Positions 8,832-18,742 of a stretch of DNA of 64,000 nt are shown in pieces. The stretch spans positions 37,764 to 101,763 of the forward strand of contig NZ_JRFE01000016.1 in the NCBI RefSeq assembly GCF_000756305.1, given 5' to 3'. Source of the stretch: Myxosarcina sp. GI1. Lineage in GTDB: Bacteria; Cyanobacteriota; Cyanobacteriia; Cyanobacteriales; Xenococcaceae. Under the pieces are notes generated by a model. That model was not told where the DNA came from. It made no database searches and saw nothing but the letters and a program-made list of their open reading frames with translations. The position numbers and the translations under genes are program-made. Numbering within the stretch: position 1 is the stretch's first letter; each line of letters opens with the position of its first letter.

Positions 8832-9503
8832 GTGACTAAAATTTTAGTAATAGAAGACGAATTATTTGTTAGAGAAAACATTACAGAACTGTTAGAAGCA
8901 GAAGATTTTGAAGTTTTCAGTACCGAAAATGGCATTTTGGGAGTGCTATGGGCGCAGGAGAATCTACCAGACTTGGTTATTTGTGACATTATGATGCCTG
9001 AAATTAGCGGACATGACGTTTTGATTGAAATGCGGCAATCACCAAGTTTGGCTCTAACCCCATTTATTTTTCTTACCGCTATGGCAGATAAAGCCGATCA
9101 AAGAGAAGGTATGGAACTGGGAGCGGATGATTATCTAACTAAGCCATTTACCAGAGACGAGTTGCTTGGTGCTATTGAAGTTAGATTAGAAAAACAACAA
9201 AAGCTCTTAGAAAAATACGATAGCGAACATCAGCGTGCGGAAATGTTAGAGCAAAGAGTTCGCGAACTCGAACAACTGCAATTGCAAGAAAGCGTCTCAC
9301 AAGAATATTACGAGGCAGTACTCAAGCTAATTACGGCAATCAATCTTATCGAAAAAATTCAGCCAGGAGAAAGACGCGATCGCAATTTAAATATCGTTCG
9401 TGAAACTTGCGCTCAAGAAATTGGTATGCTCAAAAAGGTACCCAAATTACAACACGAAGTTTTGTCCAAAAATTCTAGTTTGTCATTATTACTACAACAC
9501 TAA
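8832..9503 (+). CDS. Response regulator, REC domain plus helical C-terminal tail (paralogue)
   Basis: 223 residues with a GTG start, 22 bp after the ethylene-receptor-like kinase and preceded by CACGGAGAT. REC domain with Asp52 in VICDIMMP, Thr82 and Lys104 in DYLTKP. The tail matches that of the regulator at 4979 (EYYEAVLKLITAINLIEKIQP, then a helix ending near ETCAQEI). No output domain is recognised, so it may act by protein contact. Close spacing suggests cotranscription with the kinase. Specificity for one kinase or cross-talk between the two pairs cannot be decided from sequence. Confidence 0.88.
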   Translation: MTKILVIEDELFVRENITELLEAEDFEVFSTENGILGVLWAQENLPDLVICDIMMPEISGHDVLIEMRQSPSLALTPFIFLTAMADKADQREGMELGADDYLTKPFTRDELLGAIEVRLEKQQKLLEKYDSEHQRAEMLEQRVRELEQLQLQESVSQEYYEAVLKLITAINLIEKIQPGERRDRNLNIVRETCAQEIGMLKKVPKLQHEVLSKNSSLSLLLQH

Positions 9504-9531
9504 GCAGTATAACCGTACGAACTTATGTTAG

Positions 9532-9606
9532 CGGTGCGACCCACAGGGCGGAGTACCGCCCAAAGACGGCAGCGAAAGCTGCCCGCAAGCTTTGGGGCGT
9601 TGGCGC
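9532..9606. repeat. GC-rich multi-hairpin palindromic element
   Basis: Locally GC-rich DNA in an AT-rich gap (9504-9816). It contains perfect hairpin GGGCGG-agta-CCGCCC (9546-9561) and perfect hairpin GGCAGC-gaaa-GCTGCC (9568-9583). The second hairpin is enclosed by CCAAAG (9560-9565) and CTTTGG (9590-9595). The branched fold suggests a REP-like mobile palindromic element or a terminator region after the regulator. I see nothing else in this gap. Confidence 0.6.
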
Positions 9607-9816
9607 GAATACAAGCAAAATTTAAGTGTCCTAACCTCGATACGTAATGCTAATACATTTTAGTTTGTATGTAGACATGGAATACAAAGCTTAAAAACAT
9701 CTATTTTTAGCTAACCATAAATTCTCTCCTACTTTATATCAATACTTTTAGATACTTGTGTCAGGCAGTCAGATATTAAAGTATTTCCTATAAACAAGCG
9801 ATCGCGACTTATTACT

Positions 9817-10929
<1,113 letters not shown>

Positions 10930-11061
10930 TTACACCCAGATTTTCAATTATCGCGATCGCCTCTGCGTCGCCTTATTTTTCAGAAAAAGTCTACTCTAGA
11001 AGGAAGTTTTAATAGATTGTTTACCTTGCTGCGAGCGACCATAATCAACTTAGCTCGAAAC

Positions 11062-11089
11062 GGCACTATATAGTAACCTAGATAGTGCC
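11062..11089. promoter_or_regulatory. Perfect 8-bp inverted repeat in the frmA upstream gap
   Basis: GGCACTAT (11062-11069) and ATAGTGCC (11082-11089) are separated by 12 bases. They lie in the 355-bp gap between divergent frmA and the DUF2007 gene, which otherwise shows only AT-rich promoter-like DNA. It could be an operator or an RNA hairpin. No T-run follows, so a terminator is unlikely. Confidence 0.35.
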
Positions 11090-11281
11090 AAACTTCCCTC
11101 ATTAGTCTATATAAATCCAAACAAGATTTGTACTTAATTAAGCTGCCAACCTTTATATACTTAAGATCGATTTGAGTTTGGCTTTTTCAAACCCAATAGA
11201 AATTACAATATTACAATAGTTAGATTATCGCCCAAAAAGCGATTTCCTCTGTGGTATGGCTAAATAAAACATCATAAACTC

Positions 11282-11491
11282 GTGTTCTGGACTACATTAA
11301 AAACTACTAAAGCCCGTTGGGAAGCAGAGTTGATGCAGCAAATATTAGCCGCCCACGATATTCCCAGCCGCGTTCTCAATATTGGCGCGGGTATTTATTG
11401 CGGACAGGGAAGCCAGGCAGCACTTCAAGTTTTAGCAAAAGATCGTTGGACGGCTTTACTGTTGCTTAGTTCTCCAGAGGAAAATGAGTAA
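11282..11491 (+). CDS. DUF2007-type small protein
   Basis: 69 residues from a GTG start; the first internal ATG would remove conserved sequence. The pattern ARWEAELMQQILAAHDIPSR followed by a Gly-rich stretch and LQVLAKDRWTALLLL fits DUF2007, small proteins proposed to be signal-transducing because they resemble PII-like folds. No enzyme motif is visible. It lies 24 bp before accD on the same strand, so cotranscription with the carboxyltransferase subunit is likely; whether it affects fatty acid synthesis is unknown. Confidence 0.6.
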   Translation: MFWTTLKTTKARWEAELMQQILAAHDIPSRVLNIGAGIYCGQGSQAALQVLAKDRWTALLLLSSPEENE

Positions 11492-11515
11492 CATCGTAAA
11501 TATAAATTTAAAATT

Positions 11516-12436
11516 ATGTCTTTAATCGACTGGTTTGCCAACCTTAGAAAAACTGAAACTCCAACTCAAAAACGGCAAGAAAGAGAAATAGCTGATGGGT
11601 TATGGATGAAATGCGACGAATGTAGTGCCGTTGCCTATGCCAAAGATTTACAGGTAAATCAACTAGTTTGTTTAGAATGCGGACATCACCATCGCGTCGA
11701 TGCTAACGAACGAATTAAGCAGCTAATCGATCCCGAAACCTGGGATTTTTTAGGAGAAGAAATACTTCCTAACGATCCGCTGAAGTTTCGCGATCGCAAA
11801 GAATATCAGACACGACTCCAAGACTATCAATCTAAAACAGGTCTTAATGACGCGGTTCTAACGGGGACGGGTTCGATAGATGGTTTGCCCGTAGCTCTAG
11901 GAGTTATGGATTTTCGCTTTATGGGCGGTAGCATGGGTTCGGTAGTAGGCGAGAAACTGTGCCGTCTTATCGAACACGCTACCGCAGAACGTTTGCCTGT
12001 AGTTATTGTCTGTGCCTCTGGCGGTGCGAGAATGCAGGAAGGTATGTTGAGTTTAATGCAAATGGCAAAAATTTCGGGGGCTTTACAACGCCATCGCGAA
12101 GCACATTTGCTTTATATTCCAATTTTGACTCATCCTACTACGGGAGGAGTAACTGCCAGCTTTGCCATGTTAGGAGATATTATTATCGCCGAACCCAAAG
12201 CAACTATAGGATTTGCAGGACGCAGGGTTATCGAACAAACCCTCAAAGAAAAGCTACCCGAGGGTTTTCAAACTTCTGAATATCTTCTGCAACATGGCTT
12301 TGTCGATACAATCGTACCTCGTACTCAACTTAAGAAAACTCTGGCACAGCTGGTCGGATTACATCAATCTTTTTATCCTTTAATGTCTCCAGTAAACTAT
12401 CAAAATGGCGTTGCACCAACCAAGACTGAAGTTTAA
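11516..12436 (+). CDS. accD: Acetyl-CoA carboxylase carboxyltransferase subunit beta
   Basis: 306 residues, normal for bacterial AccD. With AccA it transfers the carboxyl group from biotin to acetyl-CoA, the first step of fatty acid synthesis, in the cytosol. The N-terminal zinc ribbon is visible as CDEC (residues 34-37) and CLEC (52-55 region). The crotonase-like core has [33 protein letters not shown] and [14 protein letters not shown], the oxyanion-hole segments. It probably forms an operon with the upstream DUF2007 gene. Confidence 0.97.
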   Translation: MSLIDWFANLRKTETPTQKRQEREIADGLWMKCDECSAVAYAKDLQVNQLVCLECGHHHRVDANERIKQLIDPETWDFLGEEILPNDPLKFRDRKEYQTRLQDYQSKTGLNDAVLTGTGSIDGLPVALGVMDFRFMGGSMGSVVGEKLCRLIEHATAERLPVVIVCASGGARMQEGMLSLMQMAKISGALQRHREAHLLYIPILTHPTTGGVTASFAMLGDIIIAEPKATIGFAGRRVIEQTLKEKLPEGFQTSEYLLQHGFVDTIVPRTQLKKTLAQLVGLHQSFYPLMSPVNYQNGVAPTKTEV

Positions 12437-12491
12437 AATTACCAAATTAAAGCTAAAAGCCAATCGCTTGAGTTGTTTAAATTTCATCCCG

Positions 12492-12863
12492 ATGCAGGAG
12501 TTTCAACGCTCGTTCATCATTAGTTTGTTAATGGCAATTTTGACTCTCAATTGTCTGGGGGAAAGAGCCATTGCCAAACCTGCTACTGTGTTGAGTAAAA
12601 CTGAAATCTCTCAAAAACTCCAGCAGTTTCCTGGTTGGACTCAAAAAAACAACAAAATAGTCAAAACTTTTGAATTTAAAGACTTTGTGGCGGCAGTCGA
12701 TTTCGTTAACAGACTGGTAGAACCAGCAGAGTTAGCAGGTCATCACCCAGACATTGCGATTAATTACAACAAAGTTACCGTGTCGCTTACGACACATGAT
12801 GCTGGTGGCATTACTAACCAGGACTTTGCTCTAGCTGAAACGATTTCTCAATTAACTAAGTAA
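12492..12863 (+). CDS. 4a-hydroxytetrahydrobiopterin dehydratase (PCD/DCoH) with signal peptide
   Basis: 123 residues from ATG at 12492. A longer start at 12405 overlaps accD by 32 bp, but the shorter form begins with a good signal peptide (MQEFQRSFIISLLMAILTLN, cleavage near AIAKP), so I prefer it. The mature part is a pterin-4a-carbinolamine dehydratase: KLQQFPGW, FEFKDFVAAVDFVNRL, AGHHPDI with the paired catalytic His residues, YNKVTVSLTTHDAGGIT. The family recycles pterin cofactors. Export to the periplasm or thylakoid lumen would be odd for that job, and the signal could instead be a membrane anchor. Confidence 0.82.
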   Translation: MQEFQRSFIISLLMAILTLNCLGERAIAKPATVLSKTEISQKLQQFPGWTQKNNKIVKTFEFKDFVAAVDFVNRLVEPAELAGHHPDIAINYNKVTVSLTTHDAGGITNQDFALAETISQLTK

Positions 12864-12978
12864 CTAGTAGACTAATGCTTAAATAAGCCTATCAGCAATA
12901 AACAAGAGAACAACGTAGAGTTAATAACTTGCTACTTGCTACTTCCGCACAGCGATATTAGTGTATCGACATTTCTGG

Positions 12979-13728
12979 TTAGACTCTTTTAAGTATGCGT
13001 CTAAACCTACCGCCGCTATAGTCGATATAGGCGATTGCTTTATTGAGGGGCATAATCCTAACCCTACCGTCTTGGCTATTTGCCTGATAGACTTTTTTGT
13101 GAGTCATGTCTAAAGCGGTCATCCAACCACTATGATGATGATAAGCTCCAGTTTCAATATCCAACCAGCCAGGACCTGCTGCTATTTGACCTGGTTCGAC
13201 TCCTGGAAGTGTGAAAGTGATAGTGTGACCCGTAATAATTTGTTTGTCTTCAAAAAACGGCTGTTTGTTACCGTGAAATTCATTTCTAATCCAGCAAAAC
13301 TGTGCGGAAGACTGTTCTCCTAAAGGTATCTGAGGATGCACGCCCGCATGAACTAACCAATACTCTCCTAAATCCAGGTAAAGCGGCAAATTTTTCATCC
13401 AGTCAATGTGTTCCTGGGGAATTTTGCTGTTGTAACTGCTAACCGTAGCATGACCGCCGCTATAAAGCCAACTTTGATAGAGATCCATCGAAACTTCTCC
13501 ACTACCGACGACATTAAGCAACATTTCTTCGTGATTACCTCGCAGACATTTATAATTATTAGCAATTGCTAATTCTACTACCTGTGCGCTTTTAGGTCCT
13601 CGATCGATTAAATCGCCCAGAAAGTAAATTTCATCGTCGCTGTTGGGAGAAATTAAGTCTAACAAAGTAATCAAGGTGTCGTAGTGTCCGTGTACGTCAC
13701 CAATTACGATTTGGCGGTGATTGGTCAT
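12979..13728 (-). CDS. Calcineurin-like Ser/Thr protein phosphatase (PPP family)
   Basis: 249 residues. Metal-binding motifs of the PPP superfamily are in order: GDVHGHYDTL near the N-terminus, GDLIDRGPKS, RGNHEEML, then HAGVHP and GHTITF. These coordinate two metal ions for phosphomonoester hydrolysis. Size and motifs match small bacterial PP2A-like phosphatases and ApaH relatives, so the substrate could be phosphoprotein or a dinucleotide. No signal peptide, so cytosolic. It is monocistronic on the minus strand, with divergent miaE upstream. Confidence 0.85.
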   Translation of the reverse strand: MTNHRQIVIGDVHGHYDTLITLLDLISPNSDDEIYFLGDLIDRGPKSAQVVELAIANNYKCLRGNHEEMLLNVVGSGEVSMDLYQSWLYSGGHATVSSYNSKIPQEHIDWMKNLPLYLDLGEYWLVHAGVHPQIPLGEQSSAQFCWIRNEFHGNKQPFFEDKQIITGHTITFTLPGVEPGQIAAGPGWLDIETGAYHHHSGWMTALDMTHKKVYQANSQDGRVRIMPLNKAIAYIDYSGGRFRRILKRV

Positions 13729-13960
13729 ATTAAACTGTGTGTGTACGACTTCAGAGGGGTTATTGCTATTAACTAAAGAAGTTTCTCAGCCAGTTATAGC
13801 AAATTGTTAATTTATCTATCTAAAGTGTTCCCATTTAACGGAAAAAGTTTTACGTCGGCTCTGAATTGTTTTTATCTTGACATTGTAACTATAAAAAAAC
13901 AAATACATAGAGATAGAGATATTAATGAGCTTTACAGAAATTGTTGTTTAAAATTCATTT

Positions 13961-14569
13961 ATGATAGATACAACATTGGCATCAAATACCAAATTTAAAA
14001 TTCTCAAACAACCTAGTAGTGAGGCTTGGCTCCAACAAACTCTCGCCAATCTAGATGTTGTTTTACTCGATCATTCCCACTGCGAACGCAAAGCGGCAGG
14101 AGCGGCAATTAATTTGATGTTTCGCTATCCCGCCCATCATCACTTAGTCAGACAGTTAACAGCGATCGCCAAAGAAGAATTAGAGCATTTTGAGTTAGTC
14201 AATCAATGGCTGGAAACCAGAAAAATTTCCCTGGCTCCTTTAAACTCTCCTCCCTACGGAGCAAAATTAAAATCTCAAATTCGCCATGCCGAACCAGAAC
14301 GGTTGCTAGATTCTCTAATGGTTTCGGCTCTAATTGAAGCGCGATCGCATGAAAGATTGAATTTAATAGCCGAACACTGTCCAGAGCGCGATTTAGCTAA
14401 ATTTTATCGCAGTTTAGTAGCATCAGAAGCCCGTCACTACGGTATTTATTGGTTATTAGCCGACCGCTACAGCGAACGAGAGATATTGAATCAACGTTTA
14501 GAAGAATTGGCAACTTTTGAAAGCGAAATATTAGCTACTTTACATCCAGAACCGAGAATACATAGTTAA
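13961..14569 (+). CDS. miaE: tRNA-(ms2io6A37) hydroxylase, MiaE family
   Basis: 202 residues. MiaE is a ferritin-like non-haem diiron monooxygenase that hydroxylates the isopentenyl group of 2-methylthio-isopentenyladenosine at tRNA position 37. Iron ligands are visible in the paired patterns DHSHCERKAAGAA, AKEELEHFELV, EARSHERL and ASEARHYGIY. It is the first gene of a tight group with the acetyltransferase (10-bp gap) and glucokinase (6-bp gap). The ATG at 13961 leaves a plausible N-terminus. A longer-looking frame starting at 13804 is out of phase and not supported. Confidence 0.92.
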   Translation: MIDTTLASNTKFKILKQPSSEAWLQQTLANLDVVLLDHSHCERKAAGAAINLMFRYPAHHHLVRQLTAIAKEELEHFELVNQWLETRKISLAPLNSPPYGAKLKSQIRHAEPERLLDSLMVSALIEARSHERLNLIAEHCPERDLAKFYRSLVASEARHYGIYWLLADRYSEREILNQRLEELATFESEILATLHPEPRIHS

Positions 14570-14579
14570 AGCTAAGTAG

Positions 14580-15077
14580 ATGGATAAAATTTATGGCGAG
14601 TTTCGAGTTAGAGATTGGCAACAGCGCGATCGCGACTCAGCAGCGCGAGTAATTCGACAAGTATTGAGTGAATATGGTTTACCCTGGCAACCAGAAGATG
14701 CCGATCGCGATGCAGTAGAAGTAGAAGCGTCATATCTGGCGACTGGAGGAGAATTTTGGGTTGTCGAACGGGCAAACAAAATTGTTGGAACGGCAGGATA
14801 TTATCCCACTACTAGAGGCGAAAAAGCGGTAGAAATTCGTAAAATGTATTTATTGCCCGAAGTAAGAGGCAGAGGATTGGGTAAATATTTATTGCGAGAA
14901 TTGGAAACAGCCATAATGCGGCGCAATTACGCACAAATTTGGCTCGAAACGGCTACGGTATTAGTTGAAGCCGTAAAACTCTATCAAAGCTTTGGTTATC
15001 AACCCGCTACGGGAATAGAAACCGAACGGTGCGATTTGGTGTATGTTAAGAAATTGAGTATAAACAACAAACCATAA
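14580..15077 (+). CDS. GNAT family N-acetyltransferase
   Basis: 165 residues with a complete GNAT fold: FRVRDWQQRD at the start, the central strand GEFWVVERANKIVGTAG, the acetyl-CoA loop EIRKMYLLPEVRGRGLGKYLL, and a C-terminal YQSFGYQPA helix. The R-G-R-G-L-G loop binds the CoA pyrophosphate. The acceptor substrate is not predictable. It lies between miaE and glk in a probable operon. Confidence 0.85.
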   Translation: MDKIYGEFRVRDWQQRDRDSAARVIRQVLSEYGLPWQPEDADRDAVEVEASYLATGGEFWVVERANKIVGTAGYYPTTRGEKAVEIRKMYLLPEVRGRGLGKYLLRELETAIMRRNYAQIWLETATVLVEAVKLYQSFGYQPATGIETERCDLVYVKKLSINNKP

Positions 15078-15083
15078 CAAATT

Positions 15084-16136
15084 ATGCTCTTAATAGCTGG
15101 CGATATTGGCGGAACCAAAACAATTTTACGTCTGGTAGAAGTTACCGAAGTTACTCAGACAGAAAAGTCATTTAAAACTGTTAAAGAAGCACAGTATGTC
15201 AGTGCTAGTTTTGTCGATTTAGTGCCGATGGTAAAACAGTTTTTAGCTACGGGCAATTATTCAACGCCGCAAGCTGCCTGTTTTGCGATCGCAGGTCCCG
15301 TAATTAATAATACTTCTAATCTAACTAACATTAGTTGGGTTTTAGATTCACAGCGTTTATCAACTGAATTAGGCATTAAAGAAGTTAGTTTAATTAACGA
15401 TTTTGCAGCTAATAGCTTTGGTATTTTGGGTTTAAAAGATGCCGATCTGCACACACTTCAAACTGGAGTCAAGCAAGGTAACTCTCCTATAGGCGTAATT
15501 GGTGCGGGAACTGGTTTGGGAGAAGCATTTTTAGTGCCTCAAGGACAGAGATATTTAGTTTTTCCTACCGAAGGTGGTCATACAGACTTTGCACCTAACA
15601 ACAAGCTAGAAATTCAGCTTTTAGAATATTTACAAGATAAACTGGCAACGAATCACGTTTCTGTAGAAAGAGTAGTTTCTGGTCAGGGAATTGTCGCTAT
15701 CTATCAATTTTTGCGTGACTCTAATTTTGTTCAAGAATCAGCAACAGTTGGCGATAAAGTTAGAACTTGGGAAAAAGAAACCGAAAAAACTATCGATCCT
15801 GCTGCCATTATTTCTCAGGCAGCTTTCAAACAGAGCGATCGCCTGTGCGTCAAAACTATGGAGATGTTTGTTGAAGCTTATGGTGCTGAAACTGGCAATT
15901 TAGCTCTTAAATTGTTGCCCTATGGTGGCATTTACATTACTGGTGGAATTGCCGCTAAAAACTTACTGTTAATGCAAGATGGACGGTTTATCAATGCCTA
16001 TAAGCAAAAAGGCAGAGTTAGTAATCTTCTAGATAATATTCCCGTACATATTGTTCTTAATCCTCAAGTAGGATTAGTAGGTTCGGTGCTTTACGCCTTA
16101 CAGTCTGGTAAACGAGAATCGAATTTGAATAGTTAA
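15084..16136 (+). CDS. glk: Glucokinase
   Basis: 350 residues, E. coli Glk type of the ROK/hexokinase fold. It phosphorylates glucose with ATP in the cytosol. Phosphate loop DIGGTKT near residue 8, LINDFAANSFG with the catalytic Asp, GAGTGLGEAFL, the glucose-binding TEGGHTDF, and GGIAAKNL near the C-terminus. It is last in the miaE-GNAT-glk group. With the pfk gene at 18743 it gives two upper-glycolysis kinases within 5 kb, but on opposite strands. Confidence 0.93.
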   Translation: MLLIAGDIGGTKTILRLVEVTEVTQTEKSFKTVKEAQYVSASFVDLVPMVKQFLATGNYSTPQAACFAIAGPVINNTSNLTNISWVLDSQRLSTELGIKEVSLINDFAANSFGILGLKDADLHTLQTGVKQGNSPIGVIGAGTGLGEAFLVPQGQRYLVFPTEGGHTDFAPNNKLEIQLLEYLQDKLATNHVSVERVVSGQGIVAIYQFLRDSNFVQESATVGDKVRTWEKETEKTIDPAAIISQAAFKQSDRLCVKTMEMFVEAYGAETGNLALKLLPYGGIYITGGIAAKNLLLMQDGRFINAYKQKGRVSNLLDNIPVHIVLNPQVGLVGSVLYALQSGKRESNLNS

Positions 16137-16137
16137 A

Positions 16138-16269
16138 ATTAAATGGTTTGTTTCAATTGCATTTGCTATCTTTGTTTCTGGTTAAACTTGGGTATCTGTA
16201 TATGCTATTAGACAAGCTTATAAGCCAGATAATTCTGAAAAGAGCGAGGTCGATCGCGTCAGTAATTAA
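16138..16269 (+). pseudogene. Decayed small membrane-peptide gene, copy A
   Basis: In frame it reads (I)KWFVSIAFAIFVSG, stop at 16183-16185, then TWVSVYAIRQAYKPDNSEK and on to a stop at 16267-16269. The position of the expected ATG is ATT. The same 132-base unit occurs as copy B at 18570-18701 with no internal stop. One hydrophobic helix followed by a polar tail suggests a small single-pass membrane peptide of 43 residues. The family is not recognised. Confidence 0.45.
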
Positions 16270-16301
16270 AGCAAAAAGTTATGTTTAAAGCGATCGAACT
16301 T

Positions 16302-16775
16302 TTAAAGATCGAAGTGCATTTGATTGCCGATCGCAAAACCAAGGCTTTCGTATAATGATTTACCTTGAGGGGAAGCATGTAAAACTGCTCTAGTGCAACC
16401 AATAGATTTAAGATACTCTATTGTCTTGCTAGTCAATTCTTTGCCAATGCCTTGATGTCGATAAGATTTTTCCACATAAACACCCCATATATAACCATAG
16501 TTTCGAAATTCTGCCTTAAAAATTCCAGGATATAGACCATCAAATAACTGACAGCTAACAGAACCAACTATATTTCCTTCTACTTCGGCAACAAAAGCTT
16601 GATATTGTAAATTTTGGCGAGCATTGTCAATATAGTTAAGCGTCGTTTCTTTCCAGTTAGCAGCGATCGCATCTTCCTGAAAACCGAGATCGAGCCACAT
16701 TTGATAAAAGTGTTCGGCAATAATTAAATCGTTTTGTGAAGTGGCAGTTTTAATATCAAAATAGCTTTGATTCAC
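16302..16775 (-). CDS. GNAT family N-acetyltransferase
   Basis: 157 residues. GNAT core is visible: YQAFVAEVEGNIVGSVSCQ, the CoA loop YVEKSYRHQGIGKELTSK, then CTRAVLHASPQGKSLYESLGF. Homology to the acetyltransferase at 14580 is only at fold level. The acceptor is unknown. It is convergent with glk and divergent from the membrane protein gene at 16842. Confidence 0.85.
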   Translation of the reverse strand: MNQSYFDIKTATSQNDLIIAEHFYQMWLDLGFQEDAIAANWKETTLNYIDNARQNLQYQAFVAEVEGNIVGSVSCQLFDGLYPGIFKAEFRNYGYIWGVYVEKSYRHQGIGKELTSKTIEYLKSIGCTRAVLHASPQGKSLYESLGFAIGNQMHFDL

Positions 16776-16841
16776 GGTTGTTAATTAAACAATTGAATTG
16801 GGAACAGTAAAAGCGATCTTATTTTACTGAAACTTTCGGCA

Positions 16842-17774
16842 ATGAAAATTGTACTAGATATTGACAAGCTTCTTTTAGAAGGAAGAATCACTAGAGAAGA
16901 GTACGAGCGGCTTAAAAAATTTGCTTCTGAAGAAACAGGTTCGCTGGCACTAAATATTTTAATTGGATTTGGAGTTATTGCAGTTGTTTTAGGTGCCTTA
17001 GCATTACTACCATCGTCTGTTACTGCAATTGCCATAGGTATTGCTTTATTGTTAGCTGGAATATTTTTGCGAATTAATCGTTTTCGCGATTGGAAAGTGC
17101 TTAGAGCAATCCTGTTACTAGTTGGAGCGATTTTGGCAAGCGGAGGAATTCTAGCTTTAACAGAAGGAAGTATTTTGGGCTATCTTCTCACCACAATTCT
17201 CTGTCTTATTGGCAGTGTCTATGCACAAAGTAACTTACTTGTTATTATTGCCACACTTTCTTTATCCGCAACTGTTGGTGCTATGACAGGCTATATGCAC
17301 GCAGTGTATTTTCTGTCAGTTCGACAGCCAACTTTAACAATCTTGCTATTTAGTTTATTAAGTTGGGGTTCTTATCAATTATCTTTCCGAATACCAAGGA
17401 AATATCAGCCTCTAACTATTACATTTTCAAGAACATCTATATTTCTGGTTAATTTGGGCTTTTGGGTTGGTTCGCTATGGGGAGATTCTCTTTGGCGACT
17501 GAGAACTAACTGGAGTTTCCGTAGCGGAGAAATGATTCCCGACTGGATTTTTGTAGTTAGTTGGGCTTTGGGAATACTAATCGTCGGAATATGGGCAGCC
17601 AAACAAGGTAAAAGATGGGTAGTAAATTTGCTAATGGTTTTTGGCGCAATTCATTTTTATACTCAATATTTTGAAAGGCTTGGAGCTTCACCTATGTCAC
17701 TTCTATTTGCAGGTTTTATAGCTTTGGGAATTGTAATAGCTGTTGATAAATTTAATAGAGAACTATTGTCTTAA
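16842..17774 (+). CDS. DUF2157-like multi-pass membrane protein
   Basis: 310 residues. A soluble N-terminal helix pair (LLLEGRITREEYERLKKFASEE) resembling the DUF2157 head is followed by about eight hydrophobic segments, beginning LNILIGFGVIAVVLGALALL. There are no catalytic or transport motifs I can name. It is probably in the cytoplasmic membrane. Neighbours face away on both sides, so it is likely a single transcription unit. Confidence 0.65.
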   Translation: MKIVLDIDKLLLEGRITREEYERLKKFASEETGSLALNILIGFGVIAVVLGALALLPSSVTAIAIGIALLLAGIFLRINRFRDWKVLRAILLLVGAILASGGILALTEGSILGYLLTTILCLIGSVYAQSNLLVIIATLSLSATVGAMTGYMHAVYFLSVRQPTLTILLFSLLSWGSYQLSFRIPRKYQPLTITFSRTSIFLVNLGFWVGSLWGDSLWRLRTNWSFRSGEMIPDWIFVVSWALGILIVGIWAAKQGKRWVVNLLMVFGAIHFYTQYFERLGASPMSLLFAGFIALGIVIAVDKFNRELLS

Positions 17775-17848
17775 TACAGCCATTTAAGCTATTTGCTCTC
17801 GAACACTTTGTATAAACTTTTAGACCAGCGAAGAAATATGACGCTGAT

Positions 17849-18415
17849 TTAATTATTATCGACTGGTTTGACGGCAGCTTGCAAAATTTCCACATCTTTG
17901 AGCCAAAATACACCAACTGATTCAAATTCAACGCTAACAGTTATTGAACCTGAATATCGCTCTTTTTTGTAGTGAAAAGGTAGTGTACTAATATGCCAAG
18001 CAGTTGTCCCTTTTATTCCCGAACAATATTCATAACCCCAACCACCAGTATTTTTAACACTTAAAACTAATTTAGCTGGTTTAAGTAAATTCGCTGTTTT
18101 TACTTTAGCTTGACACATCAGCAAACATTCTGAAATTTCGGGTTCGGGAATCTCAAATAGCAATACCTTTTTTTCTCCGTATGAAACAATTTTCCAGCTA
18201 TCTTGCTCTATCGTAATATTATCTTGAGTAATGGTTCTGTCTGTGGCAGGTCTAAATATACGAATCAATCTATAGGGTTCGGCTGGTTCTGGTACTTTAG
18301 ACCATTCTCCCATTCTATTATCAAACGACTCAGCTAAAGTCTTAAATCCTGCTTCAATTCCCGATGCTATTCCTGCTTCGACACTAGCTTTAAGTTCATC
18401 AAACCAACTAAACAT
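17849..18415 (-). CDS. Hypothetical protein with amphipathic N-terminus and beta-rich C-terminus
   Basis: 188 residues, not recognised. The N-terminal 45 residues (MFSWFDELKASVEAGIASG and on) form an Ala/Gly-rich amphipathic helix. The rest is rich in short strands and aromatic residues (NTGGWGYEYCSG, TTAWHISTLPFHYKKER, SVEFESVGVFWLKDVEI), a pattern seen in beta-sandwich ligand-binding domains. No signal peptide or transmembrane helix. Any carbohydrate-binding role would be a guess. Confidence 0.6.
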   Translation of the reverse strand: MFSWFDELKASVEAGIASGIEAGFKTLAESFDNRMGEWSKVPEPAEPYRLIRIFRPATDRTITQDNITIEQDSWKIVSYGEKKVLLFEIPEPEISECLLMCQAKVKTANLLKPAKLVLSVKNTGGWGYEYCSGIKGTTAWHISTLPFHYKKERYSGSITVSVEFESVGVFWLKDVEILQAAVKPVDNN

Positions 18416-18569
18416 AATTTGTCTAAACTGTATTAATAAATAATGACAATATATTTCTCGATTATATAAATTACTAGCTAAATTGTCACCAATTCAACTT
18501 AGAAGTTAACTAGTAAAGCATAGATATATCAGCATATAAATACAATTATCGAGCTAAAGGATTTATGAA

Positions 18570-18701
18570 ATAAAGTGGTTTGTTTTAGCAATATTTGCTG
18601 TTTTTATTTCTGGTTTAACTTTGGTTTCTGTGTATGCTATTAAACAAGCTTCAAAACCAGATAATCTTAAAAAGAACCAGGGCGATCGCATTGATAATTA
18701 A
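18570..18701 (+). pseudogene. Small membrane-peptide gene lacking a normal start, copy B
   Basis: The 327-bp gap 18416-18742 holds this unit. In frame it reads (I)KWFVLAIFAVFISGLTLVSV, then YAIKQASKPDNLKKNQGDRIDN and stop. The expected ATG position is ATA; a nearby ATG at 18565 is out of phase by a 5-base insertion or reads into TAA. It is the same length (132 bases) as copy A at 16138-16269. It may be a recently inactivated gene or one using a rare start codon. Confidence 0.4.
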
Positions 18702-18742
18702 ATCGAGATCGCCACAAGTAAACTCTCATTTTAATCTAAAAT

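Noticed and set aside
13804-13998. Open frame of 64 codons before miaE
   Set aside because: It overlaps the miaE start in another frame, lacks a good start and ribosome site, and has composition unlike a folded protein.
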